From: Chloroflexi bacterium RBG_16_56_11
GTDB lineage: Bacteria > Chloroflexota > Dehalococcoidia > Dehalococcoidales > RBG-16-60-22
Length of the DNA: 12,062 nt
NCBI GenBank assembly: GCA_001796865.1
Contig: MGNQ01000055.1
Coordinates: 5,950 to 18,011, forward strand
Direction: 5' to 3'
The notes below the pieces were generated by a model. The model ran no database searches, was not told where the DNA came from, and saw only the letters and a program-made list of their open reading frames with translations. Below, piece by piece: positions 1-5,983 of the stretch (positions are counted from its first letter, which is position 1; every line of letters starts with the position of its first letter). A program made the translations under genes and the position numbers.

Positions 1-22
1 CGAGGCTCTTATCTGCTTTCAT
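1..22 (-). CDS. 5' end of a gene, possibly TusA-family sulfur carrier (partial)
   Basis: An ATG at 22-20 on the minus strand opens a frame reading MKADKSL before the window ends. It follows a GGAGG Shine-Dalgarno (31-35) at 8-nt spacing and lies 29 nt downstream of the DsrE-family stop codon. The start signals are seen directly. The TusA idea is inference: TusA/SirA-like proteins often begin with a short charged stretch leading to a CPxP motif, and tusA commonly sits beside dsrE-type genes. Seven codons cannot establish a family. Confidence 0.4.
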
Positions 23-51
23 CTCGTGCTCCTCCGCGGTAAGAAATCCGG

Positions 52-540
52 CTAAATAAACAGAGTGACTTTGGACTGCCTGGCCTCGTTAAGGAAGAAG
101 GCGGCCCCGGTGATGCCCTGCGCCTCGCTCCGGAAAGAGTTATCCGTCAGCCCGAACATTCCGCACGTTGTCGAGCAGGGTATCATCTTAACACCCATGT
201 CTTTAGCCATGGTAATGAACTCATCGATAGACGGGTAATTACTATCTTTCATGACAAGTTTCATCATACAGGTGCCCAGGCCAAACATGTGGAACCTGGA
301 AAGCTTCAATCTCTTCGTGCCGCCTTTGTTCAAGATACTGAACATTTTCTGTTTAAATCCCTTGCCCTGAATACGTGCCTCGTTTTTCTTAAGGATATTC
401 AATCCCCAGAAGGTAAAGAACATGGTAACGTCCATGCCCATGCTGGCCCCGGTGGTTGCCAGTATGAAAGCGGCCAGTGCTTTATCGAGCTCACCGCTAA
501 AAACCACTATGGTGAGTTTTTCCTTCTCAGCCTCAGCCAT
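52..540 (-). CDS. DsrE/DsrF-like (DrsE2-type) sulfur-carrier family protein
   Basis: This 162-residue protein resembles the DsrE/DsrF/DrsH-like family, whose members carry sulfur as a cysteine persulfide in the cytoplasm. The N-terminus has the family's beta strand (IVVFSGELDKALAAFILATTG) followed by a hydrophobic helix with GMDVTMFFTFWG. Three cysteines are visible: C91, and C122 and C126 in the motif PCSTTCGMFG, which sits where the family places its functional cysteine. The start is supported by AAAGGAGG six nucleotides upstream. It begins 2 bp after the zinc-ribbon stop codon and is the fourth gene of the nifS-like/iscU operon, suggesting a role in passing sulfur to or from the IscS-IscU pair. 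Family assignment is firm; the particular donor and acceptor are inferred. Confidence 0.85.
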   Translation of the reverse strand: MAEAEKEKLTIVVFSGELDKALAAFILATTGASMGMDVTMFFTFWGLNILKKNEARIQGKGFKQKMFSILNKGGTKRLKLSRFHMFGLGTCMMKLVMKDSNYPSIDEFITMAKDMGVKMIPCSTTCGMFGLTDNSFRSEAQGITGAAFFLNEARQSKVTLFI

Positions 541-542
541 TC

Positions 543-755
543 CTAGCCTCCTTTAACCGCTCCGCCCTTTTTCATATCGGCGCCGCAATGCGGGCAGTCC
601 TCCCGCAAGGAGGCAACCGGCAGCCCGCACCCGGGGCAGGGCACCGTCCGAAAACCGCAGGCTTCGCAGTAGGGAAAGGCCGCCTCGGCTATTTCAGCGT
701 CGCAGAAGGGACAGGCATGTCGCTGTCCCCTGACGACCTCTTTTTTCTTAGCCAT
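543..755 (-). CDS. small double zinc-ribbon protein
   Basis: This is a 70-residue protein with four CxxC pairs: C15/C18, C30/C33, C40/C43 and C54/C57. They should form two zinc-ribbon (or rubredoxin-like) metal sites. The ends are lysine- and glycine-rich and there is no signal peptide or membrane segment, so it is probably cytosolic. The start at 755 has GGGAGG nine nucleotides upstream, inside the iscU 3' end. Only 2 bp separate it from iscU and 2 bp from the DsrE-family gene, so it is almost certainly co-translated with them. I do not recognise a named family. Zinc ribbons of this kind often mediate protein or nucleic-acid contacts; an adaptor role in sulfur or Fe-S handling is a guess from the neighbours. 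Confidence 0.8.
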   Translation of the reverse strand: MAKKKEVVRGQRHACPFCDAEIAEAAFPYCEACGFRTVPCPGCGLPVASLREDCPHCGADMKKGGAVKGG

Positions 756-757
756 GA

Positions 758-1144
758 CTATTTACCTCCCTTTTTCTGTTTTTCCCGGTAGTCCTCGATG
801 GCCTTATGCAGCGCCTGGGCGCCCAGGTTGGAGCAGTGAAACTTGTTCTTGGGCAGGCCTTCGAGCTTTTCGGCCACACTCTGGGGGGTGATTTCCAAAA
901 CTTCATCGAGGGTCTTACCCTTGGCCATCTCACTGACCATGCTGGACACGGCGATAGCCGCCCCGCAGCCGAAGGTCTTGAATTTCACATCTTCAAGGCG
1001 GTCATCTTTCACCTTGATATAGAACGTCATCATGTCCCCGCAGACGGGATTGCCTTCTTCGCCGACTCCGTCGGGGTTTTCGATTTCGCCGACATTGCGG
1101 GGGTTCATGAAGTGGTCCATGACTACTTCGCTATAGATGGGCAT
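758..1144 (-). CDS. iscU: IscU/NifU-N-type Fe-S cluster assembly scaffold
   Basis: This 128-residue protein is a full-length IscU-type scaffold on which [2Fe-2S] clusters are assembled. All three ligand cysteines are present in family context: NPVCGDMM (C36, with the modulating Asp), FGCGAAIA and FHCSNLGAQA. The Hsc chaperone motif LPPVK of proteobacterial IscU is replaced by LPKNK. The start at 1144 is chosen over an in-frame ATG at 1216, because MPIYSEVVMDHF matches the family N-terminus and an AAAGGAGG site lies 8 nt upstream. It overlaps the upstream nifS-like gene by 14 bp, consistent with translational coupling. It is the second gene of the operon, and its partner desulfurase homologue lacks the PLP lysine, so the origin of its sulfur is an open question. 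Confidence 0.95.
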   Translation of the reverse strand: MPIYSEVVMDHFMNPRNVGEIENPDGVGEEGNPVCGDMMTFYIKVKDDRLEDVKFKTFGCGAAIAVSSMVSEMAKGKTLDEVLEITPQSVAEKLEGLPKNKFHCSNLGAQALHKAIEDYREKQKKGGK

Positions 1145-2333
1145 CCTGATTGCCTCCTTTGCCGCTCTTGGTGAACTTAGCGTAAAGAGGGGACATCTGC
1201 CGCAACCTGTCGACAACGGGCGGCATGGTCTCCAGAACGTAGTCGATGTCTTCTGGCGTACTGTCCAGTCCCATCGTCATCAGGACGGAGCCCTGGGCTA
1301 TCTCATGGGAAAGCCCGATGGCAAGAAGGACATGAGAGGCCTTGAGCGCCCGGGACGTGCAGGCGGAGCCGCTGGAAACGGCGATCCCCTTACTGTTGAG
1401 GAGCATGAGCAGGGACTCTCCTTCGATGAACTCGACGCAGAAGCTGGCGTGACCCGGCAGGCGGTCCTGCGGGTGGCCGGTGACGACGACGTGGTCGATT
1501 TTTCCCGGCAGCTCCTTCAGCAAGCGGTCGCCTAAGGGACTCAGGCGCCCGACACGGGCACTCATCTGGGCGGCAGCTATCTCGGCCGCCTTACCCAGCC
1601 CGACAATCGCCGGGACGTTCTCGGTGCCGCTCCGCCGGCCCCCCTCCTGGATGCCGCCATCGAGCAGCGGGATAAGTCGCACACCCTTTCTTACCCAGAG
1701 TGCTCCCGAGCCCTTGGGGCCATAGAACTGGCTGCCGGCCAGGCTCAGGGCATCCACGCCGAGCGCCTTGACATCAACGGGGATTGTCCCGGCTGTAGCT
1801 ACGGCGTCGGTGTGGAAAGGGACCTTCATCTCCCTCGTCACCGCCGCGATTTGCTTTATGGGTTCGATAGTGCCGATTTCACCATTGGCGTGCATTATGG
1901 ACACCAGGGCGGTGTCTTTCCTGATGCTGCGCCGGACGGCGTCGGGATCGACCGCGCCATACCTGTCCACCGGGACCTCGGTGACCTCGAACCCCAATTT
2001 TTCCAGGGTACGCGCCGCGTGGAGGACGGAAAAATGCTCGATGGCAGACACGACCACATGTTTGCCCTTGTTTTGCTGGGCCATCGCCAGCCCCTTGACA
2101 GCCAGGTTATTGCTCTCGGTGCCGCAGCTGGTAAAGATTATCTCGTCAGCCGCTCCGCCGATAAGTCCGGCGACCTGCTCCCGGGCGGTGTCCATGGCCT
2201 CCCTCGCCCCGTCCCCCCAATCGTGCAGCGATGACGGATTACCGAAAATCTCCCCCAGGTAAGGCATCATCGCGTCCCTCACCTCGGAGAGGAGAGGCGT
2301 TCCGGCAGCGTTGTCCAGATAAACCTTCCTCAT
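1131..2333 (-). CDS. NifS/IscS-family protein lacking the PLP lysine (probable non-canonical desulfurase)
   Basis: This 400-residue class-V aminotransferase-fold protein aligns without gaps over the active-site region with the other NifS homologue in this window. Retained: H100 (AIEHFSV), D176 (FHTDAV) and the mobile-loop cysteine C325 (SSGSACTS). Lost: the Schiff-base lysine K202 becomes glutamine (SAHKLYGPKG becomes AGSQFYGPKG; codon CAG at 1730-1728), neighbouring His201 becomes Ser, Q179 becomes Ala, and the arginines of RFTMGR become leucines (LMTMGL). The frame is intact and otherwise well conserved, so this is not simple decay. The start at 2333 has AGGAGG five nucleotides upstream; an ATG at 2351 is less likely. 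The gene heads an operon with iscU, which it overlaps. Archaeoglobus fulgidus IscS, with Asp at the lysine position, is a known precedent. I infer a platform for IscU, possibly accepting sulfide or persulfide rather than desulfurating cysteine. Confidence 0.92.
   Translation of the reverse strand: MRKVYLDNAAGTPLLSEVRDAMMPYLGEIFGNPSSLHDWGDGAREAMDTAREQVAGLIGGAADEIIFTSCGTESNNLAVKGLAMAQQNKGKHVVVSAIEHFSVLHAARTLEKLGFEVTEVPVDRYGAVDPDAVRRSIRKDTALVSIMHANGEIGTIEPIKQIAAVTREMKVPFHTDAVATAGTIPVDVKALGVDALSLAGSQFYGPKGSGALWVRKGVRLIPLLDGGIQEGGRRSGTENVPAIVGLGKAAEIAAAQMSARVGRLSPLGDRLLKELPGKIDHVVVTGHPQDRLPGHASFCVEFIEGESLLMLLNSKGIAVSSGSACTSRALKASHVLLAIGLSHEIAQGSVLMTMGLDSTPEDIDYVLETMPPVVDRLRQMSPLYAKFTKSGKGGNQDAHL
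1153..1160 (-). promoter_or_regulatory. Shine-Dalgarno that fixes the iscU start
   Basis: The minus strand reads AAAGGAGG eight nucleotides before the ATG at 1144. It decides the internal start against the longer frame from 1216. It lies within the 3' end of the nifS-like gene, fitting coupled translation. Confidence 0.75.
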
Positions 2334-2380
2334 ACCTGCCTCCTCCGGCAACTCTCAAATTAAAGCACATTACGCCTACT

Positions 2381-2396
2381 ATATACAATATAATAT
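2381..2396 (-). promoter_or_regulatory. AT-rich candidate promoter for the nifS-like/iscU operon
   Basis: Upstream of the 2333 start the minus strand holds overlapping -10-like hexamers TATTAT (2395-2390) and TATAGT within an AT-rich block. No convincing -35 hexamer was found at the right spacing. The region is called because the operon needs a promoter after the fdhD gene and this is the best local candidate. Confidence 0.25.
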
Positions 2397-2439
2397 GCAG
2401 ACGGCTACGGGCTAAAGGACTTTTATCTCATCAGAAGAA

Positions 2440-2612
2440 CAATGAGAATAACCAAGAAACAAACACCAAAATAAACTTAAAAATCAAAGCTCAAAACCAC
2501 AATAAAAACTTAAATCTTTATACCTGAACCAGATTTTATTTTTGAGATCTGTTTTTGATTTTTGAGTTTTGAATTTTGATTTGACATTGTTTGGTTATTG
2601 TCTCTTGTATCT
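2440..2612. repeat. AT-rich imperfect inverted repeat with heptamer array
   Basis: The noncoding stretch between fdhD and the nifS-like gene (2334-2618) is sharply AT-rich compared with its neighbours. The left half (about 2440-2520) is A-rich on the plus strand and the right half (about 2535-2612) is T-rich, sharing short complementary words such as AATAACCA with TTGGTTATT and AAAAATCAAA with its reverse complement. The right half contains a 7-bp periodic run at 2552-2579: TTTTTGA, TTTTTGA, GTTTTGA, ATTTTGA, followed by TTTGA. It looks like a small dispersed repeat or MITE-like element rather than coding DNA. No transposase or target-site duplication is visible. Confidence 0.5.
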
Positions 2613-2618
2613 TGGTCA

Positions 2619-3476
2619 TTATCCCGTAGATTTCACCCTCTGTCCGTGGGTGTAAACGTTCATCTTTTTACCGCGGACCGAGGCGACGAGGGTTATGCCC
2701 AGGGTATCGGCCAGGCGGACTCCCAGGTTGGTAGGCGACGAAATGGAGATAAGCAGGGGAATATTTCTCCGGGCTATCTTGTGCAAGATTTCCGAGGTGA
2801 TGCGGCCGCTGGTAATCACGAACCGGCCCGTAGTAGAGATATCTTCCAGAATACACTTCCCGAATATTTTATCAATGGCGTTGTGCCGGCCGATATCTTC
2901 GCCGAAGACCAGGATATCCTTCCGGTCGCACAGGGCGGCGCTGTGGATGCCGTGAGTGGTAAGGTAGAGCCGGGAGGCGTGCTGAAACCGGTTGACAAGG
3001 TCGAAAATTTCTCCGGCGGATATTTGAAGGTCGGACTTGACCCTGAGCTCGGAGACATCCGCGGCGCTGTAAAAGGAAGCCCCGCGCCCGCAGCCCGACG
3101 AGATTACCCTCTTGAAAATCACGTCCGCGTCTACCTCCTGAGTTTTCGCGGTGTTAACACGGACGATACCGCGCTGGTCATCAACGGTGACCAGCCTGAT
3201 ATCATCCCGGCCGCTAATCATCCCCTCCGAGGCCAGGAAGCCGACGACCATGTATTTGAGGTCAACGGGATAGCAAAGCAGGGTCACCAGCTCGCGGTCG
3301 TTCAGGATAATCGTGACCGGCAGCTCGGCAACGACATCCTCCTCGAGGCGTGTTTCTCCTTCCGCGGTGATACGCACCACGGGGAACCGCTCCACGCCGC
3401 CGGTGGCTTCGGCCTGATTACCGGACACTGACGGGTCATTCGTGCTACTGGGACTTGTATCTGGCGAGCGCGTCAT
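2619..3476 (-). CDS. fdhD: formate dehydrogenase accessory sulfurtransferase FdhD
   Basis: FdhD takes sulfur from a cysteine desulfurase and transfers it to the Mo/W-bis-MGD cofactor of formate dehydrogenase. The 285-residue protein shows family blocks in order: ELPVTIILNDRELVTLLCYP (51-70), VVGFLASEGMI (77-87), SSGCGRGASFY (127-136), THGIHSAALCD (174-184), FGEDIGRHNAIDKIFG (191-206) and SGRITSEILHKIARRNIP (223-240). The E. coli CxxC motif is reduced to CGRG, so only C129 remains. The first 27 residues are Ser/Thr/Pro-rich and overlap the upstream PurM-like gene by 32 bp; the start is supported by GGAGGG six nucleotides upstream. The overlap places it in the TPP-riboswitch transcript. No formate dehydrogenase gene is in the window. 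The canonical NifS at 4725-5891 is the natural sulfur donor. Confidence 0.93.
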   Translation of the reverse strand: MTRSPDTSPSSTNDPSVSGNQAEATGGVERFPVVRITAEGETRLEEDVVAELPVTIILNDRELVTLLCYPVDLKYMVVGFLASEGMISGRDDIRLVTVDDQRGIVRVNTAKTQEVDADVIFKRVISSGCGRGASFYSAADVSELRVKSDLQISAGEIFDLVNRFQHASRLYLTTHGIHSAALCDRKDILVFGEDIGRHNAIDKIFGKCILEDISTTGRFVITSGRITSEILHKIARRNIPLLISISSPTNLGVRLADTLGITLVASVRGKKMNVYTHGQRVKSTG

Positions 3477-4506
3477 AAAAAGCCCTCCAAAAGGGGTCGA
3501 CGATGGGATGCTCCAGCTTCTTTTCCTTACCTTTTTCCACCAGCACCATGCCCTCTCCCGGCCGGGTCAGCTCGCCGACGATGGATGACCGGATGCCCTT
3601 TTTTCCCAGGGCATTGACCACGTCCGGTGCCCGCGGCGCTTTGCAGGCGATAATCAGGGTGCCCTCGCTGATGGAGGCATAAGGGTCGATTTCGAACAGC
3701 CGGCAGACCTCGGCGACCCCCTCCTCGATGATGATTTTTTCCTTTTCTATGCGGGCGCCCAGCCCGGCCGCGCTGGCAAGCTCGTAGAGGCCGCCCCACA
3801 CCCCGCACTCGGTGGCGTCATGCATAGCGGTAATCCCTTTTTCCCTCACGCCCACGCTGACGGCGGTGAGGGCATCCTCCACGACGGACATTTTATAAAA
3901 TATCTGCTGGACTTTTTTCCCTAAATCCGCTCCCAGCTCTTTCTCGATGATATGCGGGAACATGGCGGCGAAAATACCCGTCGCCTCGATGGCCGGGCCC
4001 TTGGTGATGATTATCGCGTCACCGGCCCGGCAGAATCTCGGCGTCACGTACTCATTCAGTTCACCCACGCCGACAATGGTCGCCCCACCCACCATGGGGT
4101 AGTGGCAGTTCTCGTACCGGGCGGTATGACCGGTGACCACGGCGATGCCGAGCTTCTCGCATTCCCGGTGCATGGTATCCCACATGATTTCCAGCTGCTG
4201 CTTGGTCATATCCATCGGCAAATTGAGGTCGATGGACAAGAACTTCGGCCTGAGCCCGCTGGTGACAGAGTCCGAGGCGATGATGTGGATGGCGAACCAG
4301 GCCGCCCTCTCCCAGCCGTACTCCGGCACGATGAACACGGGGTCGGTGGTGAAGGACACCGCCTTCCCGCCGATGTCCACGATGCCGACGTCGACGCCGT
4401 GCTGCGGGCCGACGATAATCTTATCGCTCTTGTCCCCGAGGCGCGGGAAAATCAACTCGCTGAAGATTTCCGGCGAAATTTTACCTATCTCAGGCATGTC
4501 ATTCAT
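3445..4506 (-). CDS. PurM/HypE-like AIR-synthase-related ATP-binding protein
   Basis: This 353-residue protein has the two-domain PurM superfamily layout (AIR synthase, HypE, SelD, ThiL). The N-terminal domain has VGPQHGVDVGIVDIGG (32-47), SFTTDPV (51-57) and a VVTGHTARYE loop (123-132). The C-terminal domain begins near GDAIIITKGPAIEATG and contains MHDATECGVWGGLYELA. Compared with ThiL and HypE, the usual GDD is GVD and the GGDT loop is TGHT, so nucleotide and metal binding may differ. The start at 4506 has GGGGAGGG six to seven nucleotides upstream. It lies directly behind a TPP riboswitch and terminator and overlaps fdhD. ThiL being in this superfamily makes a thiamin-related kinase role attractive, but sequence blocks do not identify it; a HypE/SelD-like role in cofactor or sulfur chemistry is equally possible. 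Confidence 0.8.
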   Translation of the reverse strand: MNDMPEIGKISPEIFSELIFPRLGDKSDKIIVGPQHGVDVGIVDIGGKAVSFTTDPVFIVPEYGWERAAWFAIHIIASDSVTSGLRPKFLSIDLNLPMDMTKQQLEIMWDTMHRECEKLGIAVVTGHTARYENCHYPMVGGATIVGVGELNEYVTPRFCRAGDAIIITKGPAIEATGIFAAMFPHIIEKELGADLGKKVQQIFYKMSVVEDALTAVSVGVREKGITAMHDATECGVWGGLYELASAAGLGARIEKEKIIIEEGVAEVCRLFEIDPYASISEGTLIIACKAPRAPDVVNALGKKGIRSSIVGELTRPGEGMVLVEKGKEKKLEHPIVDPFWRAFYDALARYKSQ

Positions 4507-4525
4507 GTGAATCCCTCCCCTATAT

Positions 4526-4566
4526 TAAAATAAAAGACCAGAAGCTTCAAGGAACGGCTTCCGGTC
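4526..4566 (-). terminator. intrinsic terminator of the TPP riboswitch expression platform
   Basis: On the minus strand the arms GACCGGAAGC (4566-4557) and GCTTCTGGTC (4545-4536) form a 10-bp stem with one G-U pair and an 11-nt loop, followed by TTTTATTTTA. It starts 5 nt after the riboswitch P1 stem, and its T-tract ends about 20 nt before the start codon, leaving the Shine-Dalgarno outside. This is the usual layout of transcriptional attenuation by ligand-bound aptamer. Confidence 0.85.
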
Positions 4567-4571
4567 TCAAC

Positions 4572-4661
4572 CCACTTCCCTACGCTCGCATTACCGAGTT
4601 CAGGTCCAAAGGGTGTGTCCCGAGTGTTCCGGGACTCTCAGCCTTCCAGCTCCCCTAGTGG
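4572..4661 (-). ncRNA. TPP riboswitch aptamer (THI element)
   Basis: The minus strand carries the conserved THI-box parts in order: P1 5' strand CCACT (4661-4657), AGGGGAGC, the invariant CTGAGAG (4641-4635), a variable GC stem, ACCCTTTGGACCTGA, then GGTAATGCGAGCGTAGGGA, closing with the P1 3' strand AGTGG (4576-4572). These are the pyrimidine- and pyrophosphate-sensing elements of the thiamin pyrophosphate riboswitch. It precedes a terminator hairpin and the PurM/HypE-like gene. When TPP is abundant it should terminate transcription, lowering that gene and the overlapping fdhD. Confidence 0.96.
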
Positions 4662-4681
4662 CAAATATTCAATTTGGCTAT

Positions 4682-4710
4682 ATTTTATAACAAATAGCCG
4701 GGTGAAGCAA
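4682..4710 (-). promoter_or_regulatory. candidate promoter for the TPP-riboswitch transcript
   Basis: Minus strand TTGCTT (4710-4705) and TAAAAT (4687-4682) are separated by exactly 17 nt, resembling a sigma-70 promoter with a good -10 and a weak -35. The predicted transcription start near 4675 falls about 14 nt before the aptamer P1 stem. It lies between the upstream nifS stop and the riboswitch. Confidence 0.5.
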
Positions 4711-4724
4711 GGCGCTGTACCACC

Positions 4725-5891
4725 CTAACCCTTTTTCTTCAGAAGGGGCGAAATGGCCCTTATCCGGGCCACGATGGGAGGCAGCACCTCCAGCACTTTA
4801 CTCAACTCCGCCGCGGTGGTCGACCGGCCCATGGTGAAGCGGAGCGAGCCGCGCGCCCGCTCGTGGGAGCACCCCGCGGCGAGGAGGACATGGGAGGGTT
4901 CCAGGCTCCCCGAGCTGCAAGCCGAGCCGGTAGAGGCGCAGATGCCCTCGAGGTCGAGGTTGAGCAGGATGGACTCTCCCTCGACGAAGTCGATGCTCAC
5001 GTTAACATTGTTGGGCAATCTTTTGGTGGGATGCCCGTTCAGGGTGGTATGGTCGATGCGCTCCCGCAAATCGGCAATGAGTTTATCGCGGAGGGCGGTC
5101 AGGCGGGGGCACTCGGACTGGAGCTCGTGCCCGGCCAACTCGGCGGCCTTGCCCAGGCCCACGATGCCCGGGACGTTCTCGGTGCTGGCGCGCCGCCCCC
5201 TCTCCTGTCCCCCGCCGTGCAGGAAAGAGGCAATCTTGGTCCCCTTCCGGATATAGAGCGCACCCACGCCTTTGGGACCGTAGAGCTTGTGGGCGGAGAG
5301 GGACAGCAGGTCCACCCCGAGATTCTGCACGTCCAGGGGGATATGGCCGACCGTCTGCACGGCGTCGGTATGGAAATAGATACCGGCCGCCCGGGTAATT
5401 TTCCCGATTTCCGCCAGCGGCTGGATGGTGCCCAGTTCGTTATTGGCGTGCATGATCGAAACGAGCAAAGTCTTCCCGGTAATCGCCTTTTTGACGTCAG
5501 CGGGGTCGACCAGGCCATAGTCGTCCACGGGAAGATAGGTTACCTTAAAGCCCTTCTTTTCCAGGAACTTACAGGTCTCGAGCACGGCGTGGTGCTCAAT
5601 TTCGGAGGTGATAATGTGGTTACCCCTGTCCTCGTTAGCGAAGGCCACGCCCTGCAGGGCGAAGTTATCGGACTCCGTACCACCGCTGGTGAAACAAACC
5701 TCTTCGGCGGCGGCGCCGAGAAGCCTGGCTACCCTGCCCCTTGCTTCCTCGACCGCCGCCCTGGCCTCCTGCCCGTAGGAATAAATGGTCGATGGGTTCC
5801 CGAAAGCATCTGTGAAGTAAGGCAACATCTCTTTAACGACTTCGGGATGGGTCGGCGTGGTGGCGGCGTAGTCAAGGTATATCCTGGTCAT
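4725..5891 (-). CDS. cysteine desulfurase, NifS/IscS type (canonical active site)
   Basis: This 388-residue PLP enzyme converts L-cysteine to alanine and delivers persulfide sulfur to Fe-S assembly and other acceptors. The active site is complete: H100 (IEHHAVL) stacking on PLP, D176 and Q179 (FHTDAVQT), Schiff-base K202 (SAHKLYGPKG), and the mobile-loop persulfide cysteine C325 (STGSACSSGSLEPSHVL). The arginine motif RFTMGR is also intact. The start at 5891 has GAGGTGA about five nucleotides upstream, and MTRIYLDYAATT matches the family N-terminus. It sits between the DUF39 homocysteine gene and the TPP-controlled PurM-like/fdhD pair, making it the likely sulfur source for FdhD. It is the only desulfurase in the window with an intact PLP lysine. 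nifS and iscS cannot be told apart here, so no symbol is given. Confidence 0.95.
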   Translation of the reverse strand: MTRIYLDYAATTPTHPEVVKEMLPYFTDAFGNPSTIYSYGQEARAAVEEARGRVARLLGAAAEEVCFTSGGTESDNFALQGVAFANEDRGNHIITSEIEHHAVLETCKFLEKKGFKVTYLPVDDYGLVDPADVKKAITGKTLLVSIMHANNELGTIQPLAEIGKITRAAGIYFHTDAVQTVGHIPLDVQNLGVDLLSLSAHKLYGPKGVGALYIRKGTKIASFLHGGGQERGRRASTENVPGIVGLGKAAELAGHELQSECPRLTALRDKLIADLRERIDHTTLNGHPTKRLPNNVNVSIDFVEGESILLNLDLEGICASTGSACSSGSLEPSHVLLAAGCSHERARGSLRFTMGRSTTAAELSKVLEVLPPIVARIRAISPLLKKKG

Positions 5892-5914
5892 TGGTTCACC
5901 TCTATCAATAATCA

Positions 5915-5965
5915 GGCGAAGTTAAGTCCGGAGCGGCGCGCTATTTCTATAACTTCGCCCCGGAC
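5915..5965 (-). other. leader with two interleaved inverted repeats before the cysteine desulfurase gene
   Basis: On the minus strand the order is GTCCGG, GGCGAAGTTA, 18 nt, CCGGAC, T, TAACTTCGCC. The 10-bp and the 6-bp arms are both perfect but interleaved, so the two hairpins cannot both form as ordinary nested stems. The element ends about 12 nt before the Shine-Dalgarno of the desulfurase. It has no T-tract, so it is not an obvious terminator. It could be a switching leader, a protein-binding site or a processing signal between the DUF39 gene and nifS. Confidence 0.45.
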
Positions 5966-5983
5966 ATCCTGTTCAGCGTTGCT

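Noticed and set aside
1145..1216. Longer iscU start at 1216
   Set aside because: The extra 24 residues lie inside the nifS-like gene, do not fit the IscU N-terminus, and the strong Shine-Dalgarno belongs to the ATG at 1144.
2440..2612. CRISPR array in the AT-rich gap
   Set aside because: The repeated units are 7-bp and contiguous, with no spacers or 20-40-bp repeats and no cas genes.
2598..3431. 277-codon plus-strand open frame
   Set aside because: It is antisense to fdhD, whose conserved motifs and ribosome site are clear. No recognisable protein.
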